A stretch of 64,000 nt of DNA from Streptomyces jeddahensis (GTDB taxonomy: Bacteria > Actinomycetota > Actinomycetes > Streptomycetales > Streptomycetaceae). The stretch is taken from NCBI RefSeq assembly GCF_001642995.1, contig NZ_LOHS01000081.1, forward strand, positions 84,230 through 148,229, read 5' to 3'. Made by a program: the position numbers and the translations under genes. The notes beneath the pieces are model-generated. The model was not told the DNA's origin. It saw nothing but the letters and a program-made list of their open reading frames with translations, and searched no databases. Shown piece after piece: positions 43,231 to 53,611 of this stretch (position 1 is its first letter; each line of letters begins with the position of its first letter).

Positions 43231-43351
43231 CACCGTTGTGGGCAATCGTTCCGCAGGGCGGAACGGGTGGGCACAACACCACGACGGCGGGCGCCCTGGC
43301 CCAGTACCCGCACCCCACGGGGTGGGCACAACCCCACGACGGCGGTGCCGT
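43231..43351 (+). repeat. Long interspersed repeat, copy 1 (inverted partner at 55941-56089)
   Basis: The sequence from CACCGTTGTGGGCAATCGTT to GACGGCGGTGCCGT is matched on the opposite strand at 55941-56089 with few differences apart from an insertion in that copy. Internally, two units of GGGTGGGCACAAC...CCACGACGGCGG repeat about 60 bases apart. Confidence 0.8.
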
Positions 43352-43486
43352 AAGCCGTTGCGGCCCGAACGCTCAGCGTAAGGGCCGATTGCCCTAACCG
43401 CCCCATTCGATCCCATGGTTCACAAGGCCGTAACCAGCCATCGGCACGAATGGATAACGGCCGCGAGAAACCCCGTTCCCTGGACT

Positions 43487-43500
43487 GTCTACGCGCGTTA
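43487..43500 (+). promoter_or_regulatory. Nucleoside-regulon palindromic motif, site 1
   Basis: GTCTACGCGCGTTA, with a near-perfect inverted repeat centred on CGCG, lies 53 bases before the binding-protein start and joins a probable -10 region (TTAATG). The identical 14-mer occurs at 44787 and a perfect palindromic version at 57191. A repressor site is inferred. Confidence 0.6.
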
Positions 43501-43553
43501 ATGTGCGCCGAGCCAAGCGCCCACGCGGGGCTTCGGAGAATGGGGAACTTCAG

Positions 43554-44603
43554 ATGCGTCGGATATCCAAACTGACCCGGGCCGCGGTGGGGGTCGCGTC
43601 GCTCGCGCTCGCCGCCACGGCCTGCGGCGGCACCAGTGACCAGGCGGACAAGCCCGAGAGCAAGGACAGCAACAAGGGCCTCGCCATCGCCTACGACATC
43701 GGCGGCAAGGGCGACCAGTCGTTCAACGACGCCGCCTACGCGGGCCTGGAGAAGGCGAAGAAGAAGTTCGGCTACGAGACCCAGGACGTCGAGCCCACCG
43801 ACGGGGAGACGGACGCCGACAAGGAGCAGCGCCTCGCCTCCCTCGCCAAGCAGGGCTACAACCCGGTCATCGGTGTCGGCTTCGCCTACGGCACGGCGAT
43901 GGAGAAGGTCGCCAAGAAGTACCCGGACACGAGCTTCGGCATCGTCGACTCGGTGGTCAAGGGCGACAACGTGGCATCGCTGGTCTTCGCCGAGAACGAG
44001 GCCTCGTACCTCGCCGGTGTGGCCGCTGCCAAGGCGACCAAGACGAACGTCGTCGGCTTCGTGGGCGGTGTGGACATCCCGCTCATCCACAAGTTCGAGG
44101 CGGGCTTCAAGCAGGGCGTCGAGGACACGAACTCCAAGGTCAAGGTCCTGTCGCAGTACCTGACGCAGACCGCCGAGGAGGGCGGCTTCTCCAGCCCGGA
44201 CAAGGGCAAGGCCGCCGCCGAGGGCCAGATCGAGAAGAAGGCGGACGTCGTCTACCAGGCCGCCGGTCTGTCCGGTCAGGGCGTCATCGAGGCCGCCGCC
44301 ACCGCCAAGGTGTGGGCGATCGGCGTCGACTCTGACCAGTACGCGCAGGAAGCCCTCGCCAAGTACAAGGACTACATCCTGACCTCCGCGCTCAAGGACG
44401 TCGGCGGCGCCGTGTACGCGCTCGCGGAGTCCGTCGAGGCAGGCCAGCCGCTGACCGGCGTGCAGACCTTCGACCTGAAGGTGGACGGCGTCGGCCTCGC
44501 CGAAAGCAACCCGAAGTTCAAGGAGATCGACGGTCTCGCCGACGCCGTGGCCAAGGCCAAGGCGGGCATCATCGACGGCTCCATCAAGGTCAAGACCGAG
44601 TAG
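43554..44603 (+). CDS. BMP-family nucleoside-binding lipoprotein 1
   Basis: A 349-residue lipoprotein of the BMP/PnrA family, the external binding part of nucleoside ABC transporters. The signal ends at the lipobox LAATAC (Cys at about 24). Binding-domain motifs are GLAIAYDIGGKGDQSFNDAA, VGFAYGTAMEKVAKKYPDT, NEASYLAGVAAAKATKT, GFVGGVDIPLIHKFEAGF, VVYQAAGLSGQGVIEAA and WAIGVDSDQY. The ATG at 43554 follows GGGGAAC; an in-frame start at 43503 would overlap the control motif. The paralogue at 44865 is of equal length, and the ABC components follow at 46 kb. It has its own promoter and a terminator hairpin. Confidence 0.93.
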   Translation: MRRISKLTRAAVGVASLALAATACGGTSDQADKPESKDSNKGLAIAYDIGGKGDQSFNDAAYAGLEKAKKKFGYETQDVEPTDGETDADKEQRLASLAKQGYNPVIGVGFAYGTAMEKVAKKYPDTSFGIVDSVVKGDNVASLVFAENEASYLAGVAAAKATKTNVVGFVGGVDIPLIHKFEAGFKQGVEDTNSKVKVLSQYLTQTAEEGGFSSPDKGKAAAEGQIEKKADVVYQAAGLSGQGVIEAAATAKVWAIGVDSDQYAQEALAKYKDYILTSALKDVGGAVYALAESVEAGQPLTGVQTFDLKVDGVGLAESNPKFKEIDGLADAVAKAKAGIIDGSIKVKTE

Positions 44604-44635
44604 ATCACCGAGTAGATCCGACCTCCGTCTGTGGC

Positions 44636-44676
44636 GACGGGGCGGGTGGGCGTCATCGATGCCCGCCCGCCCCGTC
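44636..44676. terminator. Hairpin terminator after the first binding-protein gene
   Basis: GACGGGGCGGGTGGGC (44636-44651) pairs with 44661-44676, all 16 positions matching except one G-T pair, with a 9-base loop. It separates the two binding-protein genes into distinct transcripts. Confidence 0.75.
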
Positions 44677-44786
44677 GTCCGTTCTCGGGCCCTCGTACGC
44701 TCGGCTCGGGCCCTCGTCCGCCCGGCTCGTCCGCACGGCTTGGGCACGGGCGCATAACAAGGTGGACAGAAGGGGTTTTCTCGTAG

Positions 44787-44800
44787 GTCTACGCGCGTTA
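44787..44800 (+). promoter_or_regulatory. Nucleoside-regulon palindromic motif, site 2
   Basis: GTCTACGCGCGTTA is identical over 14 bases to site 1 and again runs into TTACTC, a probable -10 region, 64 bases before the second binding-protein gene. DNA on either side is not conserved between the two sites apart from a downstream TGCG, which favours selection on the motif. Confidence 0.6.
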
Positions 44801-44864
44801 CTCTGCGGCGGAAGTTAGCGCCATAGCTGTACCGCCAGGCGCTTGTACGACAGGAGCACACCAC

Positions 44865-45914
44865 ATGCGCCGGGTTTCCCGTATCGCGGTCGCGGGCGCT
44901 GCGACCGCCTCGCTCGCCCTCGCGCTGTCCGCCTGCGGCAGCACGTCGACCTCCGCCGGCTCGTCGGACACGAAGGGCGACAAGGGCCTCGCCATCGCGT
45001 ACGACGTCGGCGGCAAGGGCGACCAGTCCTTCAACGACGCAGCCTACGCGGGCCTGCAGAAGGCGAAGAAGGAGTTCGGGTACCGGACCCAGGACATCGA
45101 GCCCACCGAGGGCGAGACGGACGCCGACAAGACCCAGCGCCTGGTCTCCCTGGCCAAGCAGGGCTACAACCCGGTGATCGGCGTCGGCTACGCCTACGCG
45201 GCGGCCGTCAAGGAGGCCGCGGCGAAGTACCCCGACACCACCTTCGGCATCGTCGACGACTCCACGATCGAGGCGGACAACGTCGCCGACCTGGTCTTCT
45301 CCGAGGAGGAGGCGTCGTACCTCGCCGGTGTGGCCGCTGCCAAGGCGACCAAGACCGACGTCGTCGGCTTCGTGGGCGGCGTGGACGTCCCGCTCATCCA
45401 CAAGTTCGAGGCGGGCTTCGAGCAGGGCGTCAAGGACACGGACCCGAAGGTCAAGGTCCTGTCGCAGTACCTGACGCAGACCGCCGAGGAGGGCGGCTTC
45501 TCCAGCCCGGACAAGGGCAAGACGGCCGCCGAGGGCCAGATCGAGAAAAACGCGGACGTCGTCTACCAGGCGGCCGGTCTGTCCGGTCAGGGCGTGATCG
45601 AGGCCGCTGCCGCCGCCAAGGTGTGGGCGATCGGCGTCGACTCCGACCAGTACAAGCAGGAAGCCCTCAGCAAGTACAAGAAGTACATCCTCACCTCCGC
45701 GACGAAGGACGTCGCGAAGGCGGTGTACAACCTTGCGAAGTCGGTCGAGGACGGCAAGCCCGAGGCCGGTATCGTCAGGGGCGATCTGAAGTCCGGCGAG
45801 GTCGGCCTCGCGGACTCCAACCCGGAGTTCAAGAGCGACACCGAGCTCCAGAAGGCCATCGAGACGGCCAAGGAGAAGATCATCAGCGGCGAGATCAAGG
45901 TCAAGTCCAGCTGA
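44865..45914 (+). CDS. BMP-family nucleoside-binding lipoprotein 2
   Basis: A 349-residue paralogue of the protein at 43554 with the same lipobox pattern (LALSAC) and the same binding motifs (GLAIAYDVGGKGDQSFNDAA, EEASYLAGVAAAKATKT, GFVGGVDVPLIHKFEAGF). The two differ mainly at the N-terminus and after residue 270, which could reflect different nucleoside preferences. A 75-base stretch is identical in DNA between the copies. ATG 44865 has CAGGAG upstream. The ABC ATPase gene starts about 240 bases later on the same strand, so this is the copy nearer the transporter. Confidence 0.93.
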   Translation: MRRVSRIAVAGAATASLALALSACGSTSTSAGSSDTKGDKGLAIAYDVGGKGDQSFNDAAYAGLQKAKKEFGYRTQDIEPTEGETDADKTQRLVSLAKQGYNPVIGVGYAYAAAVKEAAAKYPDTTFGIVDDSTIEADNVADLVFSEEEASYLAGVAAAKATKTDVVGFVGGVDVPLIHKFEAGFEQGVKDTDPKVKVLSQYLTQTAEEGGFSSPDKGKTAAEGQIEKNADVVYQAAGLSGQGVIEAAAAAKVWAIGVDSDQYKQEALSKYKKYILTSATKDVAKAVYNLAKSVEDGKPEAGIVRGDLKSGEVGLADSNPEFKSDTELQKAIETAKEKIISGEIKVKSS

Positions 45915-46072
45915 CACGGGCAGACCGGCCGGCACATCGCAGTGCCGGCCGGTACAGCAAGATCACGAGCAGCCAGTAACCGCGGGGTTACGTCCGCTCG
46001 ACGGGGTGCGGGAGCCAGGCTTCCCGTACCCCGTTGTCGCGGAGCATCGCCCCTTCCGATGCCGTAGGGGCG

Positions 46073-46082
46073 CTACACGTAG
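46073..46082. promoter_or_regulatory. Possible variant operator before the nucleoside transporter operon
   Basis: CTAC-AC-GTAG shares the CTAC/GTAG half-sites of the 43487, 44787 and 57191 motifs but with a 2-base rather than 4-base centre. It lies about 80 bases before the ATPase reading frame. The match is weak. Confidence 0.25.
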
Positions 46083-46155
46083 ACGGCCCCCTTCCCCAGG
46101 AGAGTGCGTCATCAACGCGTCCAGCAGCCCTCCGGCCGGCGCGGCGGGCGGTCAG

Positions 46156-47759
<1,604 letters not shown>

Positions 47760-47760
<1 letters not shown>

Positions 47761-48896
47761 TGAAGAAGTTCGACAAGGAGCGGGTGCTCCTCGCCGTGGC
47801 CGGGCCGGTCATCGCGCTCGTCGTGGCCGTGGCCCTGACCTCGGTCGTGCTGATCGCGTCCGGCAAGAACCCGGTCGAGCCCTACCTGCTGATGTTCGAG
47901 CAGGCCACGTACTCCGACATCCAGGTCCTGATCATCAACCAGGCCGGGATGTACTACCTGGCGGCGCTCGCGGTGGCCATCGGCTTCCGGATGAACCTGT
48001 TCAACATCGGCGTGGACGGCCAGTACCAGCTCGCCGCCATGGCGGCCGCGATCGTCGGCACCCACGTCGCGATGCCGGCGGTCCTGCAGATCCCGCTGCT
48101 GGTGCTGACCGCGGTCCTCACCGGCGCCTTCTGGTCAGGCATCGCGGGTGTCCTGAAGGTCACCCGGGGCGTCAGCGAGGTCGTCGCGACGATCATGCTC
48201 AACGCGATCGCGAGCTCCGTCATCGCCTACCTGTGGCTGCCCAGCGTCTTCGGCGTCAAGGTCGGCAACAACAACACCACCGGTGAGATGGCCAAGTCCG
48301 GCTGGGTGCCCGGCATCGACATGGGTCCGGCCGGCGAGATCTACGGCTTCACGCTCGTCGCGATCCTCCTCGGCATCGGCTACTGGGTCGTCCTCAACCG
48401 CACCCGCTTCGGCTTCGACCTGCGCGCCTCGGGCGCGTCGGAGACCGCCGCCGCGGCCAGCGGTGTCGACCCCAAGCGCATGGTCCTCACCGCCATGCTC
48501 GTGTCCGGCGGCATGGCCGGCCTCGCGGGCCTGCCGATCCTGCTCGGCGCCTCGCACACCTACAGCGCGACCTTCCCGACCACCCTCGGCTTCACGGGCA
48601 TCACCATCGCCCTGCTCGGCCGCAACAACCCGGTCGGCATCGCCTTCGCCGCCCTCCTGATCGCCTGGCTCGACAAGGCATCGCCGGAACTGGAGTTCGC
48701 TCCGGTGCCGTACGACAAGGAGATCGCGGTCATCATGCAGGGCCTGATCGTGCTCGCGGTCGTCGTCTCGTACGAGGCCGTACGCACCTGGGGCCTGCGC
48801 CGCCAGCAGCGCCGCGTCGGCGCGGAGCTCGCCGCGGGCCACGTCCTCGGCGCCTCCTCTGACAACAACACCGAGAAGGAGGTGGCTGGCCGATGA
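47760..48896 (+). CDS. Nucleoside ABC transporter permease 1
   Basis: A 378-residue integral membrane protein with about nine helices, of the BPD_transp_2/NupP-like family. Typical segments are VAIGFRMNLFNIGVDGQYQL, VTRGVSEVVATIMLNAIA (EAA-like loop contacting the ATPase) and GFTGITIALLGRNNPVGIAF. It pairs with the second permease to form the channel for nucleosides bound by the BMP lipoproteins. Its ATG overlaps the ATPase stop (TGATG), and its own stop overlaps the next start by four bases, showing tight translational coupling. Confidence 0.92.
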
Positions 48897-50158
48897 CCAC
48901 GGCAACCGCTGTCAACCAGCCCTCGCTGGGGTCCGCCGCACCGGCCGGCCGCAGGCTGTCTCTCCCCGTCCTGCTGCTGGTCATCGCGGGCGCCCTCGCG
49001 CTGACCTCGATCGTCCGCATCATCACCGGCGCCGACGGCATCACCAACGTCAGCCAGATGTCCACCGCCCTTCAGCTGGCCGTGCCGATCGGCCTGGCCG
49101 GTCTCGGCGGCCTGTGGGCCGAGCGCGCGGGCGTCGTCAACATCGGCCTCGAAGGCATGATGATCCTCGGCACGTGGTTCGGTGCCTGGGCCGGCTACCA
49201 GTGGGGCCCGTGGACCGGCGTCCTCGTCGGCATCCTCGGCGGGGCGCTCGGCGGCCTGCTGCACGCGTTCGTCACCGTCACGTTCAACGTCAACCACATC
49301 GTCTCCGGTGTGGCCATCAACATCCTGGCCCTCGGCGCCACCCGGTACCTCGCCCCGCTCGCCTTCGAGGGCGTCCAGGGCGGCTCGGCCAAGCAGTCCC
49401 CGCCCGTGCACTCCCTCGGCGACTTCACGGTGCCCGGACTCTCCGACGCGCTGCAAGAACTCAACGCCAAGGGCTGGTTCTTCGTCTCCGACATCGCGGG
49501 GCTCCTCGGCGGTCTGGTCACCAACGTCTCCTGGCTGACCCTGCTCGCCGTCGCGCTGATCCCCGCCTCCTGGTGGATCCTGTGGCGCACCGCCTTCGGC
49601 CTGCGCCTGCGGTCCTGCGGCGAGAACCCGGTCGCGGCCGAGTCCCTCGGCGTCAACGTCTACAAGTACAAGTACCTGGCCGTGATCATCTCCGGCGGCC
49701 TGGCCGGACTCGGCGGCGTCTTCCTCTCCATCGTCGCCAACCCCTTCTACCTGGAGGGCCAGACCAGCGGCCGCGGCTACATCGGCCTCGCCGCGATGAT
49801 CTTCGGTAACTGGATGCCCGGCGGACTCGCCCTGGGCGCGGGCCTCTTCGGCTACACCGACAGCCTCAACCTGCGCGGCGGCTCCGAGAACGTCCACGCG
49901 CTGCTGCTGCTCGGCGCCGTCCTGCTGGCGGTCGGCGCCATCTGGCTGCTGATCCGGAAGAAGTACGCCCCGGCCCTGCTGACCGCGGCCATCGGTGTTC
50001 TGATGTTCACCTGGTACTCCGTCACCAACGAGGTGCCCAACCAGGTCGTCTCCGCCACCCCGTACGTCATCACGCTGCTCGTGCTCGCCCTGTCGGCGCA
50101 GCGCCTGCGGATGCCGAAGGCGGACGGCCTGCCGTACCGGAAGGGTCAGGGCAAGTGA
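48893..50158 (+). CDS. Nucleoside ABC transporter permease 2
   Basis: A 421-residue integral membrane protein of the NupQ-like type with about ten helices. Typical segments are LGGLWAERAGVVNIGLEGMM, TVTFNVNHIVSGVAINILAL, LRSCGENPVAAESLGVNV (cytoplasmic coupling loop) and GRGYIGLAAMIFGNWMPGGL. The N-terminal 20 residues are polar. It starts within the last codons of permease 1 (ATGA) and ends overlapping the cytidine deaminase start (GTGA), so transport and the first salvage enzyme are made from one message. Confidence 0.92.
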   Translation: MTTATAVNQPSLGSAAPAGRRLSLPVLLLVIAGALALTSIVRIITGADGITNVSQMSTALQLAVPIGLAGLGGLWAERAGVVNIGLEGMMILGTWFGAWAGYQWGPWTGVLVGILGGALGGLLHAFVTVTFNVNHIVSGVAINILALGATRYLAPLAFEGVQGGSAKQSPPVHSLGDFTVPGLSDALQELNAKGWFFVSDIAGLLGGLVTNVSWLTLLAVALIPASWWILWRTAFGLRLRSCGENPVAAESLGVNVYKYKYLAVIISGGLAGLGGVFLSIVANPFYLEGQTSGRGYIGLAAMIFGNWMPGGLALGAGLFGYTDSLNLRGGSENVHALLLLGAVLLAVGAIWLLIRKKYAPALLTAAIGVLMFTWYSVTNEVPNQVVSATPYVITLLVLALSAQRLRMPKADGLPYRKGQGK

Positions 50159-50571
50159 GTTCCGTAGGCGGCGCCGCCCGGGACGCCGACGTCGACTGGG
50201 AGGCCCTGCGGGAGGCCGCGCGGGACGCCATGTCCCGCGCCTACGCCCCCTACTCGGGCTTCCCCGTCGGCGCCGCGGCCCTGGCCGACGACGGCCGGAC
50301 CGTGACCGGCTGCAACGTCGAGAACGCGTCGTACGGCCTCGGCCTGTGCGCCGAATGCGGGCTCGTCTCGCAGCTGCAGCTCACCGGCGGCGGGCGGCTG
50401 ACGCACTTCACCTGCGTCGACGGCAAGGGCGACATCCTGATGCCGTGCGGGCGCTGCCGCCAGCTGCTGTTCGAGTTCGGCGGGCCCGCACTGCTCCTGG
50501 AGACCCCCGAGGGGGTCCAGCCCCTGTCGGCGGTGCTGCCGCAGGCGTTCGGGCCGGAGCGGCTGCTGTAG
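50155..50571 (+). CDS. cdd: Cytidine deaminase
   Basis: A 138-residue enzyme that converts cytidine and deoxycytidine to uridine forms. The active-site motif GCNVENASYGLGLCAECGLV gives the zinc Cys and proton-transfer Glu, and MPCGRCRQLLFEF gives the other two zinc cysteines, as in small tetrameric Cdd proteins. The GTG start overlaps the permease stop. The enzyme acts on nucleosides brought in by the same operon; deoA follows after a gap with hairpins. Confidence 0.93.
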   Translation: MSSVGGAARDADVDWEALREAARDAMSRAYAPYSGFPVGAAALADDGRTVTGCNVENASYGLGLCAECGLVSQLQLTGGGRLTHFTCVDGKGDILMPCGRCRQLLFEFGGPALLLETPEGVQPLSAVLPQAFGPERLL

Positions 50572-50581
50572 GTCTGTTTTT

Positions 50582-50600
50582 CTGGGGGCTTCGCCCCCAG
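50582..50600. terminator. Hairpin terminator after cdd
   Basis: A perfect 8-bp stem (CTGGGGGC at 50582-50589, complement at 50593-50600) with loop TTC, eleven bases after the cdd stop codon. Confidence 0.55.
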
Positions 50601-50608
50601 CCCCCGTT

Positions 50609-50635
50609 AATTCAGCCCGTCCGGCGTTTGAGGAC
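50609..50635 (+). repeat. Dispersed Streptomyces intergenic repeat, copy 2
   Basis: Identical over 27 bases to 12575-12601 and placed between two hairpins in the cdd-deoA gap. Both copies are intergenic. Confidence 0.7.
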
Positions 50636-50642
50636 CGGGGGT

Positions 50643-50664
50643 CCAGGGGGCTGGCGCCCCCTGG
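50643..50664. terminator. Second hairpin between cdd and deoA
   Basis: A perfect 9-bp stem (CCAGGGGGC at 50643-50651, complement at 50656-50664) with loop TGGC. With the hairpin at 50582 it should limit read-through from the transporter operon into deoA. Confidence 0.5.
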
Positions 50665-50742
50665 TTACGGGAAGGGGCGGGGTGGGGGAAAACAAACCGC
50701 CCACCCACACCCGCACACCGGAAGAAACCGGAAGGAACCCCC

Positions 50743-52020
<1,278 letters not shown>

Positions 52021-52103
52021 GCCGGAGGGCCTCGCCTGACGCCTGACCGGGAGCTTCGCCTGCGCGGGACAGCGCGCCCACAGCATCCCTGTCACCGCTC
52101 GCG

Positions 52104-52490
52104 ATGAGTTCTCCGCTCACCCACGGTCTACCGACCGTGGACGCTCCGACACCCGCACCCCTGGTCCTGCCCGGCGCCGTCGGCCGCGCCGAGGCGGACC
52201 GGCTGTGCGCGCACGTACGAGCGCAGCTGCTGGCCACCGGCGCGGACGTCGTCGTATGCGACGCCGCGGCGCTGGCCGCTCCCGGGCTCGCCGCCGTCGA
52301 CCTGCTGGCCCGCCTGGAGCTGGCCGCGCGCCGCGCGGGCGGCCGGATCCGCGTACGCAACCCAGCTCCGCAGCTACGCGAACTGCTCCAACTCGTCGGG
52401 CTAGGGCTCGAGATGGAGCGGCACCCCGAACAGCGGGAAGAACCGCGCCGTGTCCAGGAAGCAGTGGAACCCGGTGACCCGGCCCCCTGA
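52104..52490 (+). CDS. STAS-domain protein
   Basis: A 128-residue soluble protein. Residues 20-105 follow the STAS (SpoIIAA-like) plan: PLVLPGAVGRAEADRLCAHV, ADVVVCDAAALAAPGLAAVD, LARLELAARRAGGRIRVRNP and APQLRELLQLVGLGLEMERH. The Ser that is phosphorylated in anti-anti-sigma proteins appears replaced by Ala (DAAALAAPG), so classic switching is doubtful. The last 90 bases overlap the 3' end of the opposing sigma-factor gene, so one of the two tails may be shorter in reality. No ribosome-binding site stands out. Confidence 0.7.
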   Translation: MSSPLTHGLPTVDAPTPAPLVLPGAVGRAEADRLCAHVRAQLLATGADVVVCDAAALAAPGLAAVDLLARLELAARRAGGRIRVRNPAPQLRELLQLVGLGLEMERHPEQREEPRRVQEAVEPGDPAP

Positions 52491-53387
52491 CACCTCGATG
52501 ACCTGCACCGCCCAGGGCACGAAGCCCTTTCCGTCCGGATCCGGCTTGTACTGCGCGAAGGCCGGCGTGCCATTGGCGACCACCGGGATCAGACGGGAAC
52601 CCTCGCAGGCCGCACCCAGCGTGGTCATGAAGCCGGTGATGTCCTCAGGACCGCGCAGCCACAGGTCGAACGGCGGCATCGTCATTACCGCGTCCTCGTG
52701 CAGCAGGGCCGTCAGCGCCGCCATGTCGTACCCCTCGAAGGCGGCCACATAGCGGTCCAGGAGCTTGCGCTGCTCCTCGTCCAGCGGGTCGGCCGTCGCC
52801 GTGTCCAGGGATCCGCCGCTCTCGGCGAGTGTCGCCCGCGCCCGCTGCAGCGCGCTGTTGACCGAGGCGACCGTGGTGCCCAGCAGCTCGGCGACCTCGC
52901 TCGCCTTCCACGCGAGCACCTCGCGCAGGATCAGCACGGCCCGCTGCTTCGGCGGCAGCTGCTGCAGGGCCGCGATGAAGGCGAGACGCACCGACTCCTT
53001 GGCCACCGCAGCCTCCGCCGGGTCGCTCACCTCGGGCAGCACGCGCGCGTCCGGCATCGGCTCCAGCCACGTGTGGTCCGGACGCGGATTGAGCGCCGCC
53101 TGCGCCAGCGGCGTGGACTCGGTGAGATCCATGGGGCGCGCCCGGCGGTTGCCCGCGTTCAGCATGTCCAGGCACACGTTCGTCGCGATGCGGTACAGCC
53201 ACGAGCGCAGCGACGAGCGGCCCTCGAACCGGTCGTAGCTCCGCCAGGCGCGCACCATCGTGTCCTGCACGGCGTCCTCGGCCTCGAAGGAGGAACCGAG
53301 CATCCGGTAGCAGTACCCCGTCAGCTCGACCCTGTGCTTCTCCAGCCGGGCGTCCAGGTCCGTCGTCGTCGCTGTGCTCTCACTCAT
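52401..53387 (-). CDS. SigG-type ECF sigma factor with C-terminal SnoaL-like domain
   Basis: A 328-residue sigma factor. Region 2 (about 15-85) has LTGYCYRMLGSSFEAEDAVQ and SSLRSWLYRIATNVCLDML. Region 4 (about 135-190) has LPPKQRAVLILREVLAWKAS and TTVASVNSALQRAR. The C-terminal 130 residues form a SnoaL-like domain (LLDRYVAAFEGYDMAALTAL, DAVMTMPPFDLWLRG). This layout is that of mycobacterial SigG-type (ECF56-like) factors, where the extra domain replaces an anti-sigma factor in control. ATG 53387 is chosen; the frame stays open upstream but without coding character. The 3' end overlaps the STAS gene. Confidence 0.9.
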   Translation of the reverse strand: MSESTATTTDLDARLEKHRVELTGYCYRMLGSSFEAEDAVQDTMVRAWRSYDRFEGRSSLRSWLYRIATNVCLDMLNAGNRRARPMDLTESTPLAQAALNPRPDHTWLEPMPDARVLPEVSDPAEAAVAKESVRLAFIAALQQLPPKQRAVLILREVLAWKASEVAELLGTTVASVNSALQRARATLAESGGSLDTATADPLDEEQRKLLDRYVAAFEGYDMAALTALLHEDAVMTMPPFDLWLRGPEDITGFMTTLGAACEGSRLIPVVANGTPAFAQYKPDPDGKGFVPWAVQVIEVSGGRVTGFHCFLDTARFFPLFGVPLHLEP

Positions 53388-53537
53388 TGGAACCCACCCC
53401 TGTGGCTTCTCCGTCGCCTGTGCGGCGCCAGCAGTCCGGAAGCTACAGGACCCCACTGACAATCGTGCCGGACCTGCAGTTTTCGCACGTAGAGGCCGAA
53501 CGCGCGCCGCCCGGCGTCCATGCACCGCATACTCGCG

Positions 53538-53581
53538 CGACACCCCGCGTACCGCCAGCCGGCGCGGTACGCGGGGTGTCG
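53538..53581. terminator. Strong hairpin terminator downstream of the MFS gene
   Basis: A perfect 17-bp stem (53538-53554 with 53565-53581) and a 10-base loop. It lies 30 bases beyond the stop of the minus-strand transporter gene. Confidence 0.8.
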
Positions 53582-53611
53582 TGTGCAGAACGAGTCGTGA
53601 CCGGGGGAACC

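Larger units (their letters stand above)
43156..43553. other. Intergenic region with a large repeat and the first binding-protein promoter
   Basis: No gene is supported. The region carries repeat copy 1 (43231-43351), about 130 bases of lower-G+C DNA, and the palindromic nucleoside-type motif at 43487-43500, followed by the ribosome-binding region of the gene at 43554. Confidence 0.6.

Noticed and set aside
43487..43500. BldD binding site reading of the TCTACGCGCGTTA motif
   Set aside because: The BldD pattern needs TnACnC(A/T)GnGTnA; the motif fails at the first T and at the central positions.
42855..45935. A 1026-codon minus-strand open frame opposite the binding-protein genes
   Set aside because: It spans two genes and their promoters, repeats itself because the genes are paralogous, and has no domain.
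46006..46155. GTG 46006 as start of the nucleoside ATPase
   Set aside because: The added residues cover the promoter region and a ribosome-binding site lies downstream at 46098; no ribosome-binding site precedes 46006.
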